DNA from: Patagioenas fasciata
Taxonomy: Eukaryota > Chordata > Aves > Columbiformes > Columbidae
NCBI RefSeq assembly: GCF_037038585.1
Contig: NC_092520.1
Location: forward strand, 196,642,706 to 196,706,705
DNA: 64,000 bases
Direction: 5' to 3'
Positions 1 through 10,742 of the stretch are shown piece by piece. The position numbers were made by a program, and so were the translations under genes. The notes under the pieces are model-generated. The model had not been told where the DNA came from, searched no databases, and saw nothing but the letters and a program-made list of their open reading frames with translations. Numbering within the stretch: the stretch's first letter is position 1; each line of letters begins with the position of its first letter.

Positions 1-3000
1 ATGATAATCACCATATTAATCCTGTAAAAAAGCACCTGGTCAGTTAACAAATCGTCTATCAGCACTTATGTGTTTGTTTAGTGCCTATCAGCATGAGCCC
101 TTATTGGGTATTATTATAATTTGTGTAATATATTAATAATGATTTCATTAATTAGTATTTCCTATAAAAGGAAAGAAAATGAATGACATGTGACATCTTC
201 CACAACATAATGCTTGGCAAGTAAAGAAATATGAAATTTTCTTAAAATTTTAACTAAAACTTGATGTCCACATACCTCAAGTGACAGGCACGAGACCTTC
301 ACAAAGAACTCTTTTCTACCTCCTTCAGATAAGGAAATAACATAGAATAAATTTATCTCCTTCATAGTATCACTCAAGGAGAATTATAACTTTAGGAGCA
401 CCAAAAAAATTTGAGACTGAGACACCATCATGCATTCAGTTTTTGATGTATTAGCCATTTAGGAGACAAGTGTGAGATAGGTTACAATTAGGGTTTTAAC
501 TACTTTATTTCTTCTAATCTGGCATCCTCTCTGATTTTGGGGTACAAATTAGATACAAAATGATTAATATGACTAGGTATAAACAACTTTTTTTTATTAT
601 TATTTTTTTTAAACATTGGTGTCCTACTTAAGATTAATTTCAAGAATCCGAGGGACCCACAGTGAAACCTTAATATCATAATTTAGGGAGCCTTCCAATG
701 CAGGGCAGGAAATGGCTATTTATGTTTTCTTTCAACAGGACTCAAGTGCATAGAAATTCAGGGCAATTTCCAATTAATTTCTACTACTCAATCACCTATA
801 CCATTAAAAGAGACTTCATTTTAAAGTAAAAGCATAAATAACATTTCTGGAGGACCTGAATGAAAATGACTGTTGATCGAATCTGAATCATAACAGTCTG
901 CCTACACAAACTCTATTTTATAACCTATTCCCACCACAAATGCAATCCTATATACACTAAAACCATACATATAAACAACCATATATTTCAAGAACACACA
1001 TGCAATAACTTCACCTTTTTTTTCTTTTTCTTTTTTTTTTTTAGTACTTATATTATTTCCTTGTCATTCTCACATTTTATCTCGGCTTTTCCTGTATTTT
1101 CCTACTTGTACTGTACTCCAGAAAAAACAGGGAAGATTCTTGCACAGAAAAAAATAATACTTACATTTTTATATATGAAGATTGATCTCTTACATGCAAC
1201 AATCAAAATTAATTAAATTAAAGAGACAGTCTACTGATTAAAAAAATATTGCCTCTTTAAAGTTCTATGTTAACTTTTTAATAATGTGTAAGGTGTTGTT
1301 CATAATAAAACCATTGTATTTATAGCTCTCATTTTCCTATTGTTTATAAATTAAACATTTTGTAAATCAAAACATTCTCTTTACATGGTAAATTTGTACT
1401 TTTTAGTGCTTTTTTGTTTGTTTTGGCTTTTCTTTTTTTTTTTTAGTGATCCTTCTGTAAATTTCTTTATATTTTATAAGCACTTCCTGCCTCAAGACAA
1501 AAGGGAAAAATTGGGCCTTTCAGTTACCCATAGCCAATTTAGACTGGAATTTTGCAGAATGATATGATTACCCTTTGGAGGTGTTCAAAATTAATCCCTT
1601 TCAAACTATGGCAGTGGAATTTAATTAAGCTAGCATTAGCACATTAGAGGAAAAAACATTGTAAAACTTTCTCTCTCAATCTTTGAAATAATAGTTAACC
1701 TCAGTGTAAGCAGACAGTATAAACAAGACGAATTAGAGGATACCAATTTTGCTAAAAACAAGGAGGAGATTTTATCTGACTTAAGCTTATATGCCATAAA
1801 ATTCACTTTGTTTCTTGTCAGTCTATCTAAACAAAGACTTGTGACTAAGCTGAGGCTTTCTTAGACTGTCTCTCTTTCCCAGGTTCCAAGCCATTGATTT
1901 TGTCTGCTAGTGACTTGCAGGGGGATTGGAAAAAGCCACAGGGCTTGTAGTGTCAATTTCCTTTGTTCTCTGAAATGTATAACAAGAAAATTTGAAAATA
2001 ATTTTATGTCTTGTTTTTACCTACTAGCTTTCATACTCATATGCAGAATTTACTTTCATGACATGACTATTTCTCAGGCTTTTCACTAGTCACCACAAAA
2101 AAGGCTCAGTTAACCAGTGGTATGAAATTGTGCATACCAACAGCCCAGCAGCCTCTGCCTTCATGAAAGCTAATGGCTTGACTAAAACCATTATGAATTT
2201 ACAGAAAGGAAGGATTTAATGCTTGCAAATTAATACATTTTTTTCTATTCTCATTTTTGTGTTTATATGTAATAATTCTAGGCACTCCATACATTTTATT
2301 TTACCATAAACACATACTGTAGTTTGGAGTATATTTTTCTAGTTCTCATATTCTTGTAATATTTGCAATCAGTGACAGACACAGTATTTTCAAATTCTTC
2401 ACCTGGAATCTCCAAATTATTTTCACAAGTACATTAAGGTTAAGTCAATGCATCTTTGGATGGTCATATTAATTACCGTGGAATGAGAAATTCAGAAAAT
2501 ATTTGATACAAGAAGTCTGAAAAGTACTGGACTTGTGCCATGGAAAATGAGCTCAAAGACAAGTTCTGGGCTAAAAGCTCATGTAAAGGGTTATTGTATC
2601 TAAAAAGAAAAAAAATATATATTTTTCTGAAAAGTCCTTCCCAATACTCTTGTGCATTTCTAAAACCTAGTAGCAGTTTGAAAAATAGACTGAATAATAA
2701 AACAAACAAACAAAAAAAACCCATAAAATCTCATGGATTCTGAAGACTTTCTGTATTAGAACACAAAAAGATAATAACTTTAACAAGCATTTATAACTTC
2801 AGTTACACATCTATGTATGCATGCACTGAAGAGACCCCTGAAAGCATTCCATGAGGAAATAAATCAATGGAGAAGAGACAATCAGTAGCAGTTGGATTCA
2901 TTCACCTCCTATAAGGTACATCCCTCACATTCAAAAAATTGGGGAAAAGAGATTTCACTCCTTGAAAATTATATAATTCAAGACTGTCAAAAGGGTCAAC

Positions 3001-3948
3001 CAAAACAAAAAATGGGACTCCAAGAATGAATCACTGCATAATGAACAAACTGGGAACAAAGAAAAAAAATTCATATCAAGGAAGAAGCATTATCACAAGA
3101 TTACGATGGTCTGAACAAATCCATAAAGATCACTATCATTTTTCAATAAAATGCTACCATGAATCCTAAGTTTCAGTTAAGGATAATGTTGCTATTGAAA
3201 ATTATTTTTAATGAGTCTTGAAATTTATTTTAGGTCAGTTTCTCATGTTATTAACTAACTACAGAAAAACAGACTGAAATATGATTTGAATTCAGGTTTC
3301 ATTAATGTTTCTTGCTGATATCATTGCTTTAGCAAGCTGGTGAGCTACAGGGTACAATGAAGCTTTAAAAAAATGCTATTACTGTGGCCTACTTCCGTAA
3401 CTGCATTAAAACTTACCATTACTTAGTTCATTTCTCAGGTAACTGAACTTGCAAATTGATAGAAAAACTTGTTAAGACATTCTAAACACAAAATCATATA
3501 CAGTTGTCTGTCACTAAAGGACTTTTTTTGCTCGTGATAATTAAACAAAATCAATATACTAACTGTGAGCATGATCATCTCATGTCAGTTTCCTCTGACT
3601 GGGGTTTAAATTCAGATGACTGTTTTATTTGCTTTTTAACATGCAAATCAAGTTTAACTGTCCAAAAAAAAAAAAGTAAAATACATCTTATCACAACAAA
3701 CAAAAATCTCTGTATATCAGAATATCCTGTATTCTTACCTACAGTCAAGAAATAAACTAGTGACACCAAATGGCAAATTCCAGTGATGTATTTCAACCTA
3801 AAAATTTTTTAGCAGAAATAACAAAATCTGATCCTACTGAACATAGCAATTAAGAGCATTTAGGAAAAAAACAGTGAAGAATATTAAAGGAAATATACTG
3901 GATTTTAATGATCCAATAGCTATAGCAGCAAAAAAAAAAAAGAGAAGC
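1..3948. other. AT-rich unique DNA, no gene seen
   Basis: I see no gene and no recognisable interspersed repeat here. Open frames are short (at most 83 codons), have no domain signature and lie in AT-rich sequence with several T runs. Most likely intergenic or intronic DNA. Confidence 0.6.
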
Positions 3949-4002
3949 TTTTTTTCTTTTTTTTTCTTTTTTTTTCTTTTTTTTTCTTTTTTTTTCTTTT
4001 TT
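3949..4002 (+). repeat. T9C decamer tandem repeat
   Basis: Five C residues at 3956, 3966, 3976, 3986 and 3996 break a T run at exact 10-base intervals. A run of twelve A lies just upstream (3930-3941), so the transcript could fold A against T. The open frames crossing it are low-complexity artefacts. Confidence 0.9.
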
Positions 4003-6234
4003 CCTTGCCTCAGTATATCAGATGTTAAAAGTCTGCAAAAAAAGATCAAGGTACTGATGGATTAAGAGGCATATAAAGGGCAGATAAGCCAGTTAGGGGA
4101 GATAAACTCATTGCCATGGACCTAACTGACTCTTTTGATTTTTTTTTCATTTTGTTAATCTCAACAGTTGATAATATGGGAAAGCATAGAAGGCTCAATT
4201 CAGTTGCCTAAATGTGGGTATCTGGTGCATGAGGGTGTCCAGGGCGTGCACAGAGATGGGTCTGGAAGGTAGGAAGCAGGATCACATGGGGGTACAGCCC
4301 TTCCACAGAGGCAGCTGGAGGCCAGAGCAGATGAGCAGCGGTGTGAGCAAGGCACAGAAGTTTCTGTTTAGGTAAATGTCACCATATTTCTGTTCTCTGG
4401 TGATGAAATTACTATGACAGGTTTTAGCGAAAAACTTAGATGGGTCTATGTTTTACTGATAACTGTCATGAATCTCAACTCCATTTTGCCACTGTTTGCT
4501 CTGACAATTTGTCAGGAAGACAATTTCAGGAAATCTTGTTTTGGAAACAATTAGATCAATGATTTATTGTCAAAACTGGGAGATTTTTCTATTGTGCTGA
4601 AAGATCAGGTGAATGAGATAGTCTGAAACAAAGTAACTTGGAAATGGGAAGTTAGAGAATATCTTTGGGCAAAAATTTAACGTATTTTCTTCTTTCTTTC
4701 TTTTCTGTTGAACAATGCAAAATCTGCTTAAAAGTTGAAACACACACAAAAAAAATTACAATGTTGAAGAGTACCTTGACTGAAAAAATTTTTCTATTTT
4801 GCATATTTTGTAATAAAATTACTTTTTTTAAAAAGTCAACTGACTTTTTCTTCAAATGGACTCCAGCATTAAGTAGAAACATATCTCCTTCATCCTCATT
4901 CATCCTTGCTCAGTCATTTGCTACAATTCCTTCTGAATAGCTAAATCTGTAAATGAACTGTATAGGTATATACTTACTTGAACTAAGAAACTTAAATCCG
5001 GTTATATTGAGCAAAAACTAGCATATGTTCTAAAAAATATTTTTAAACTAAAACATCTCTAACAAGTTTTGTTTCAGATCTCCTAAAATACAATGGCAAA
5101 TGGATAAAAAGGTAAACAAGCCTGCTTGTGAAACTAAAATAAACTCTGAAAAGTCCTACTGCTATGGAATAAATACAATGGCTAAGTTACTTTAAAACAA
5201 ACAAAAAAAAATACCTCAAGAGAGTCTATGATTTAATCACCTTCTGTTAAAATACAGAGTTCGTTGCAGAGAAGATGGGAAAGGACAAATACTGACAATC
5301 TCATGACCTTTTCTAATATATTATAATGAAACTCAGAATATAGTGTGGCCTCATAAATGCAGTTGCATTTTAAATATTCCATTCAGCATTCATTAGGTTT
5401 CATTCCTTTTTTTTTTTTTCATACGGAAAAGTCACTAGACATTTAAGGAAAATATGCATTGGCAATATATTTTCTGCCTTCCCTGACAGTGCTTCCTTCC
5501 ACCATAGGACCATGAGAAAATAAGATGAGAAGACATTTTTAATAAGCTTTTGTCCCACAGTCTCTTCCTTATTTTTTTTGTCATTAATTCTATTTCCCTT
5601 TCAGATTATATCAGTTTCTACATATATTCCAGAAAAAGAAAAACAAAACATGTCCTAGACACTAATTCTTAGGTTAGTGACCACTTAAAAATAACATGAT
5701 GCAGTTGCTATTAAAATGCAATTCAGCTTTCAATAGACTGCTTGTGTGTGATACCTAATTTTTTTGTTCCTCCCTTGGGTAGTTGCTAGAATCAGTCCCC
5801 AATGTAGATCCATCCTCTGACCGAAGCACAGAAATGAAAAGCTGAAAAATGAGAAATGGGAACAGCTTGCTGATGAAGTTGAATGAAGAGCTAGTAATGA
5901 TATTGATGACATTACTAATTATTGAGCAGGCAGAATTCAAAATGAGAATTCATTTGTCACCATGATATCATCAGTCAGCTTGCTATTGCTTTGGGTAATA
6001 GCTTTGTGCTTGCTTGGTGCAGTATAAACTTAGCTATCTAACTCATTTGGTTTTGTACATCTGTACTTAATTTTTACCTTTCGAAGTTTTACTATCGTAG
6101 GTACTGCATTGTGGTTTTTTGAGTGTCGTATTTCAAATGTTTGATATTTTATACTAAATTCAGATAATGAGTTTGAAGACCACATAAACTCTGTCCCTCA
6201 AAACAAGTAAATGTTCCTGGGATCAGTTGACTGA
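4003..6234. other. Unique DNA with a GC-richer patch
   Basis: No gene recognised. The stretch 4186-4376 is clearly richer in G and C than its surroundings and may be an old, unclassified interspersed repeat, but I cannot assign it. The rest is AT-rich, with poly-T at about 5408-5420. Confidence 0.45.
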
Positions 6235-6700
6235 AGCCAGCTCGACCGGAGCGCGAGCGAAACCTCGACGCTACAGAGGTGGGTGAGGGTAAAGAAAGGG
6301 GTTTCAGGTCGCGTTTTCGATTTCGCTACCCGGAAGTCGCCGGCAGCCCTTGCGGAGGCGACTGACGTGGCGTGGGCGTTACCACGGTGACAGTGGTTAC
6401 GCCCCCTCTGCTTTGCCTTCAAAAAGCCTGTGGGAGGGCAGTGGCGCGTCCTGGTGCTGGGAGGTGAGCCAGCCTGTGAGGCAGGAGAGTAGTACCCACG
6501 CTCTGCCGCAGCAACGATGGTGGTAGCTCGTGCAGTGGGGTGCAGAGGTTCTGTTCCTCCTTGCTGTTAGACCTCTCACCTGTTGCTGGTGACACAGACT
6601 GGGGTGTGGCAGTGCAGGTAGGCTGGACACAACCAGCTCTTTTAGGTGAGTTTGTTGGGGGTTTCGTTTGGGTGGTCTTTTTTTCTAACTAAAGGCAGTA
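6235..6700 (+). promoter_or_regulatory. CR1 5' UTR / internal promoter
   Basis: This is the only strongly CpG-rich stretch in the window, concentrated in 6241-6405. Known full-length LINEs carry an internal RNA polymerase II promoter in the 5' UTR. Visible motifs are an ETS core (ACCCGGAAGT, 6328-6337), a CRE-like half site (TGACGT, 6363-6368), an RFX X-box-like inverted repeat (GTTACCACGGTGAC, 6378-6391) and a KLF/SP-type C-rich site (6399-6407). There is no obvious TATA box. Promoter function is inference from motif content and position. Confidence 0.7.
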
Positions 6701-7807
6701 ATGGTTTCTAGAAAAAGGAAAGCTGTTGCTGCTGCTAATACAAAGAGTGTGTCTACACAGGAGGTGTCTACACAGACACTACCCTCCGAGAAGGATGCAG
6801 CCACCCAGGTTTCTGACTGTGCAGAGTGTCTGTGCCTGGCATTGGTACCAGAGGATGGTGTGGGAGGCACCTGTGTACGATGCGAGCAGGTCAATGACTT
6901 ACTGTGCCTGGTGGCAGGGCTCAAGGAAGAGGTGGAGAGACTAAGGAGCATTAGGGAAAGTGAAGCGGAAATTGACTGGTGGAATCAAACCCTCTTGGCT
7001 CCTAAGGGTGTGCAACTGGAGATGGTGAAGCCCCATCCTTCTTGCCATAAGGCGGATGGAGCAGAACTAGTTGATGAGGGGGAATGGAAACAGGTCCCTG
7101 ATCGGAGAGGCAAAAGAACCCTCTCTCGAACACCATCACCACCCTTGGTGCCCTTAACAAATAGATATGAGGCCCTGGACCCAGTAAGTCCATCAGAGAA
7201 CAGCCAAGAAGATCTGCCTGGAGAGCCTCCTGGACAGACCTCATCTACAAAAAGAATTACGACCGCAGCTATAAGGAAAAAACAAAGAAGGGTGGTTGTA
7301 GTCGGCGACTCCCTTCTGAGGGGAACAGAGGGCCCTATAGGTCGCCTAGACCCATCCCACAGGGAGGTCTGCTGCCTTCCTGGGGCCAGGGTGAGGGACA
7401 TTAATAGAAGACTGCCGGAGCTAATTCAGCCCACAGATTATTATCCCCTGTTAGTAGTCCAAGCTGGCAGTGAGGACATTAACAGAAGAAGTATCAGGAC
7501 AATTAAAAAAGACTTTAAAGCACTGGATCAGTCAGTTCATGGGACAGGAGCACAGGTGATATTTGCCTCAGTTCCTGTGCTATCTGGAATGGATGAAGAG
7601 GCAAATAAATAGAGAAATAGAAAAGCCCATCTCATTAACAGATGGCTAAAGGATTGGTGCCACCATAAAAATTTTGGGTTTTTTGACCATGGGGCAAACT
7701 CCATGGTACCTAGTCTCATGAAATCAGATGGGCTTCATCCCTCTGGGAAGAGCAAGAGGACTATAGCCCATAAGTTGGCAGCACTGATCAAGAGGGCTTT
7801 AAACTAG
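6701..7807 (+). pseudogene. CR1 ORF1, PHD-like/esterase protein, one stop
   Basis: ORF1 of CR1 elements encodes an RNA-binding accessory protein with a zinc-finger-like N-terminus and an SGNH-type esterase domain; its exact role in retrotransposition is not settled. The frame starts at ATG 6701. Residues 40-43 and 58-61 are a CxxC pair (zinc-finger-like), followed by a heptad-like helix at about 64-92. A Ser/Pro-rich linker leads to the esterase: GDS motif at 202-204 with Ser204 as the presumed nucleophile, and LPGARV at 226-231. The position of the usual GxND block reads GSED (256-259), so the oxyanion-hole Asn appears replaced by Glu. A TAG at codon 304 (7610-7612) stops translation. The same frame continues to TAG 7805-7807 and contains the expected Asp-x-x-His block (Asp343, His346). 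The truncated product would lack that half of the catalytic site. Confidence 0.9.
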
Positions 7808-7809
7808 GT

Positions 7810-10652
7810 TTGAAGGGGGAAGGGATTGAAACTGGGCTCTCCAAAGATCAGCCTAAGGACAAAAAGCCTGAATTAAGAGTGAAATCAGCAGCCCACTTGA
7901 AGTGCATGTACACTAATGCACGCAGTATGGGCAACAAACAAGAGGAGCTGGAAGCCATCGTGCAGCAGGAAGGCTATGACATAGTTGCCATCACAGAAAC
8001 ATGGTGGGATGACTCGTATGACTGGAGTGCTGCTATGGGTGGCTACAAGCTCTTCAGAAAAGACAGGCAGGGCAGGAGAGGTGGAGGGGTGGCTTTATAT
8101 GTTAGAGAGTCTCTTGACTCTGTTAAACTTGAGGTCAGTAGTGACAAGGTTGAGTGCCTGTGGACCAGAATCAGGGGGAAGTCCGACAAGGCTGATGTCC
8201 TCGTGGGTGTCTGTTACAGACCACCCGACCAGGATGATGAAGGAGATGAATTATTCTACAAGCAGTTGGCAGATGTCTCAAAATCGACAGCCCTTGTTCT
8301 TGTGGGGGACTTTAACCTGCCAGATATCTGCTGGGAACTGAATACTGCACAGAAGAGGCAGTCTAGGAATTTCCTAGAGTGTATAGAGGACAATTTCCTT
8401 CATCAGCTGGTAAATGAGCCTACCCGGGGTAAGGCCTTGCTAGACCTACTGTTTACAAACAGAGAAGGGCTGGTGGGAGATGTAGTGGTTGGAGACCGCC
8501 TGGGGCATAGCGACCACGAAATAATAGAATTTTCAATAGTTAGAGATGCAAGGAGAGCCATCAATAAAACCTCTACACTGGACTTCCAGAGGGCAGATTT
8601 TTGCCTATTCAGAAGTCTAGTTCAGAGCATACCCTGGGAAACAATGCTTAAAAACAAGGGGGCATACTTCAAGCGGGAGGTTTTGAGGGCACAGGATCAG
8701 ACTATACCAGTGCGCCGAAAGGCTAGCCGGCAGGGAAGACAACCGGCTTGGCTAAACAGGGATATTTTGAAGGAAATCAGAAATAAAAAGGGAGTTTACA
8801 GACTGTGGAAAAAAGGGCTGGCTACCTATGAAGAATTTAGGAAAATAGCTAGATCATGCAGGAAAAAAATCAGGGAAACAAAAGTGCAGTTTGAAGTTAA
8901 TTTGGCCAATTCTGTTAGGGATAATAAAAAGTCCTTCTTTAAATACGTTAATAACAAAAGGAGGGGCAAGGAAAACCTCCATTCTCTACTGGACTTTGAG
9001 GGAAATATAGTTAACAAAGATGAGGAGAAAGCTGAGGTACTTAATACCTACTTTGCCTCAGTGTTTACCAGTCAAACAGATGGCCCTCAGGATAACTGGC
9101 CTCTGGAGATGGTTGACAGGGATAGGAAGCCAAATAGTCCCCTTGTATTCCAAGAGGAAATAGTTGGTGGCTTACTGAGCCATCTGGATCCTCATAAGTC
9201 TATGGGACCAGACGGGATCCATCCCAGGGTGATGAGGGAGCTAGCAGAAGAGCTCGCCAAGCCGCTCTCCATCATCTTCCAACAGTCTTGGCTCACTGGG
9301 GAGGTCCCAAATGATTGGAAACTGGCAAATGTTACCCCAATCCACAAAAAGGGCTGCAAAGCTGACCCTGGCAACTACAGGCCTGTCAACCTGACCTCGG
9401 TGCCTGGCAGGGTGATGGAGCAGATCATCCTGAATGCAATCACACAGCACCTCCAGGATGGACCAGGGATCAGACCCAGCCAGCATGGGTTTAGGAGGGG
9501 CAGGTCCTGTCTGACCAACCTGATTTCCTTTTATGATCAGGTGACCCACCTAGTGGATGAGGGGAAAGCTGTAGATGTGATCTATCTAGACTTCAGCAAA
9601 GCCTTTGACACTGTCTCCCATAATATACTCCTTCAAAAGCTGATAGCCCATGGCTTGGACAAGTGCACTCTCTGCTGGGTTAAGAACTGGCTGGAGGGCC
9701 GGGCCCAGAGAGTGCTGGTAAATGGGGCTGCATCTAGCTGGCGGCCAGTCACTAGTGGTGTCCCCCAGGGGTCAGTGTTGGGTCCAGTCCTGTTTAACAT
9801 CTTTATTGATGATTTAGATGAGGGGATTGAGACCACCATCAGCAAATTTGCTGATGACACCAAGTTGGGGGGCAGTGTTGACCTGCTGGAAGGCAGGAGG
9901 GCTCTGCAAAGAGATCTGGATAGACTGGAAAAATGGGCTGATTCCAATGGGATGAAGTTCAACAAGGCCAAGTGCCAGGTCCTGTACTTTGGCCACAACA
10001 ACCCCCTGCAGCGCTACAGGCTGGGCACAGAGTGACTGGAGAGCAACCAGGCAGAAAGGGACCTGGGGGTACTGATTGACAGGAAGCTCAACATGAGCCA
10101 ACAGTGTGCCCAGGTGGTCAAGAAGGCCAATAGCATCCTGGCCTGTATCAAAAATAGTGTGGTCAGCAGGATAAGGGCAGTGATCCTTCCCCTGTACTCT
10201 GCATTGGTGAGGCCACACCTGGAGTATTGTGTTCAGTTCTGGGCCCCTCAGTTCAGGAAAGATATTGAGGTGCTGGAGCGGGTCCAGAGAAGAGCAACAA
10301 GACTGGTGAAGGGACTTGAGCACATGACCTATGGGGAGAGGCTGAGGGAGCTGGCGTTGTGTTCAGTCTGGAGAAGAGGAGGCTTAGAGGTGACCTCATC
10401 GCTCTCTATAAGTACCTGAAGGGAAGTTATAACCAGGTGGGAACTGGTCTCTTCTCCCAGGCAGTTAGCAATAGGACAAGGGGACATGGGCTTAAACTCT
10501 GCCAGGGGAAGTTTAGACTGGATATTAGGAAGAAGTTCTTTATGGAGAGAGTGATCAGGCATTGGAATGGCCTGCCCAGGGAGGTGGTGGACTCACTGTC
10601 CCTGGAGGTTTTTAAACTGAGATTGGACATGGCTCTTAGTGTCATGATCTAG
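7810..10652 (+). pseudogene. CR1 ORF2, endonuclease-reverse transcriptase, broken
   Basis: ORF2 supplies the nicking endonuclease and the reverse transcriptase. The APE-type endonuclease spans roughly residues 30-255, with Asn36, Glu63, the GDFN block (Asp167, Asn169) and the SDH block (Asp235, His236) intact. The reverse transcriptase covers about 440-720: GPDG near 466, LDFSKAFD with Asp594, SGVPQGS, and the catalytic FADD at 680-683. All core catalytic residues are present. TGA at 10033-10035 (codon 742) interrupts the C-terminal region. The same frame runs on through 10093, and then an extra dinucleotide at about 10357-10361 shifts the rest into another frame that ends at TAG 10650-10652. 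The 7810 start is a TTG and only marks where the frame can be counted from; the first in-frame ATG is at 7906. The frame itself opens after TAA 7771-7773, overlapping the end of ORF1. Confidence 0.93.
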
Positions 10653-10676
10653 TAAATGGGCTGAAGTTGGACCAAG

Positions 10677-10742
10677 GGTTGGACTTGATGATCTCTGAGG
10701 TCTTTACCAACCTAGCCAATTCTGTGATTCTGTGATTCTGTG
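10677..10742 (+). repeat. CR1 3' hairpin and octamer tail
   Basis: GGTTGG (10677-10682) and CCAACC (10707-10712) form a perfect 6-bp inverted repeat around a 24-base loop. Three exact ATTCTGTG units follow at 10719-10726, 10727-10734 and 10735-10742. The CR1 3' end is known to be conserved and is thought to be the binding site for the reverse transcriptase. Other copies in this window end in ATTCTATG-like or ATACTGTG units, so this copy belongs to a different subfamily. Confidence 0.9.

Larger units (their letters stand above)
6235..10742 (+). mobile_element. Nearly full-length CR1 LINE
   Basis: CR1 is the dominant bird LINE. It copies itself by target-primed reverse transcription and usually leaves 5'-truncated copies. 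This one is about 4.5 kb, the expected full length. It has a CpG-rich 5' UTR, ORF1 (6701-7807), ORF2 (7810-10652), a 3' UTR with a hairpin and three perfect ATTCTGTG units. The left edge is set by the abrupt change from AT-rich DNA to CpG-rich DNA and could be off by about 20 bases. I see no convincing target-site duplication, which is usual for CR1. Three lesions break the frames: TAG at 7610-7612, TGA at 10033-10035 and an apparent 2-base insertion at about 10357-10361. No other break is visible, so the copy is fairly young but probably not autonomous. Confidence 0.95.

Noticed and set aside
9814..10323. 169-codon minus-strand frame within the CR1
   Set aside because: Antisense shadow of ORF2, which has clear homology on the plus strand. 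The 138-codon antisense frame in ORF1 is rejected for the same reason.
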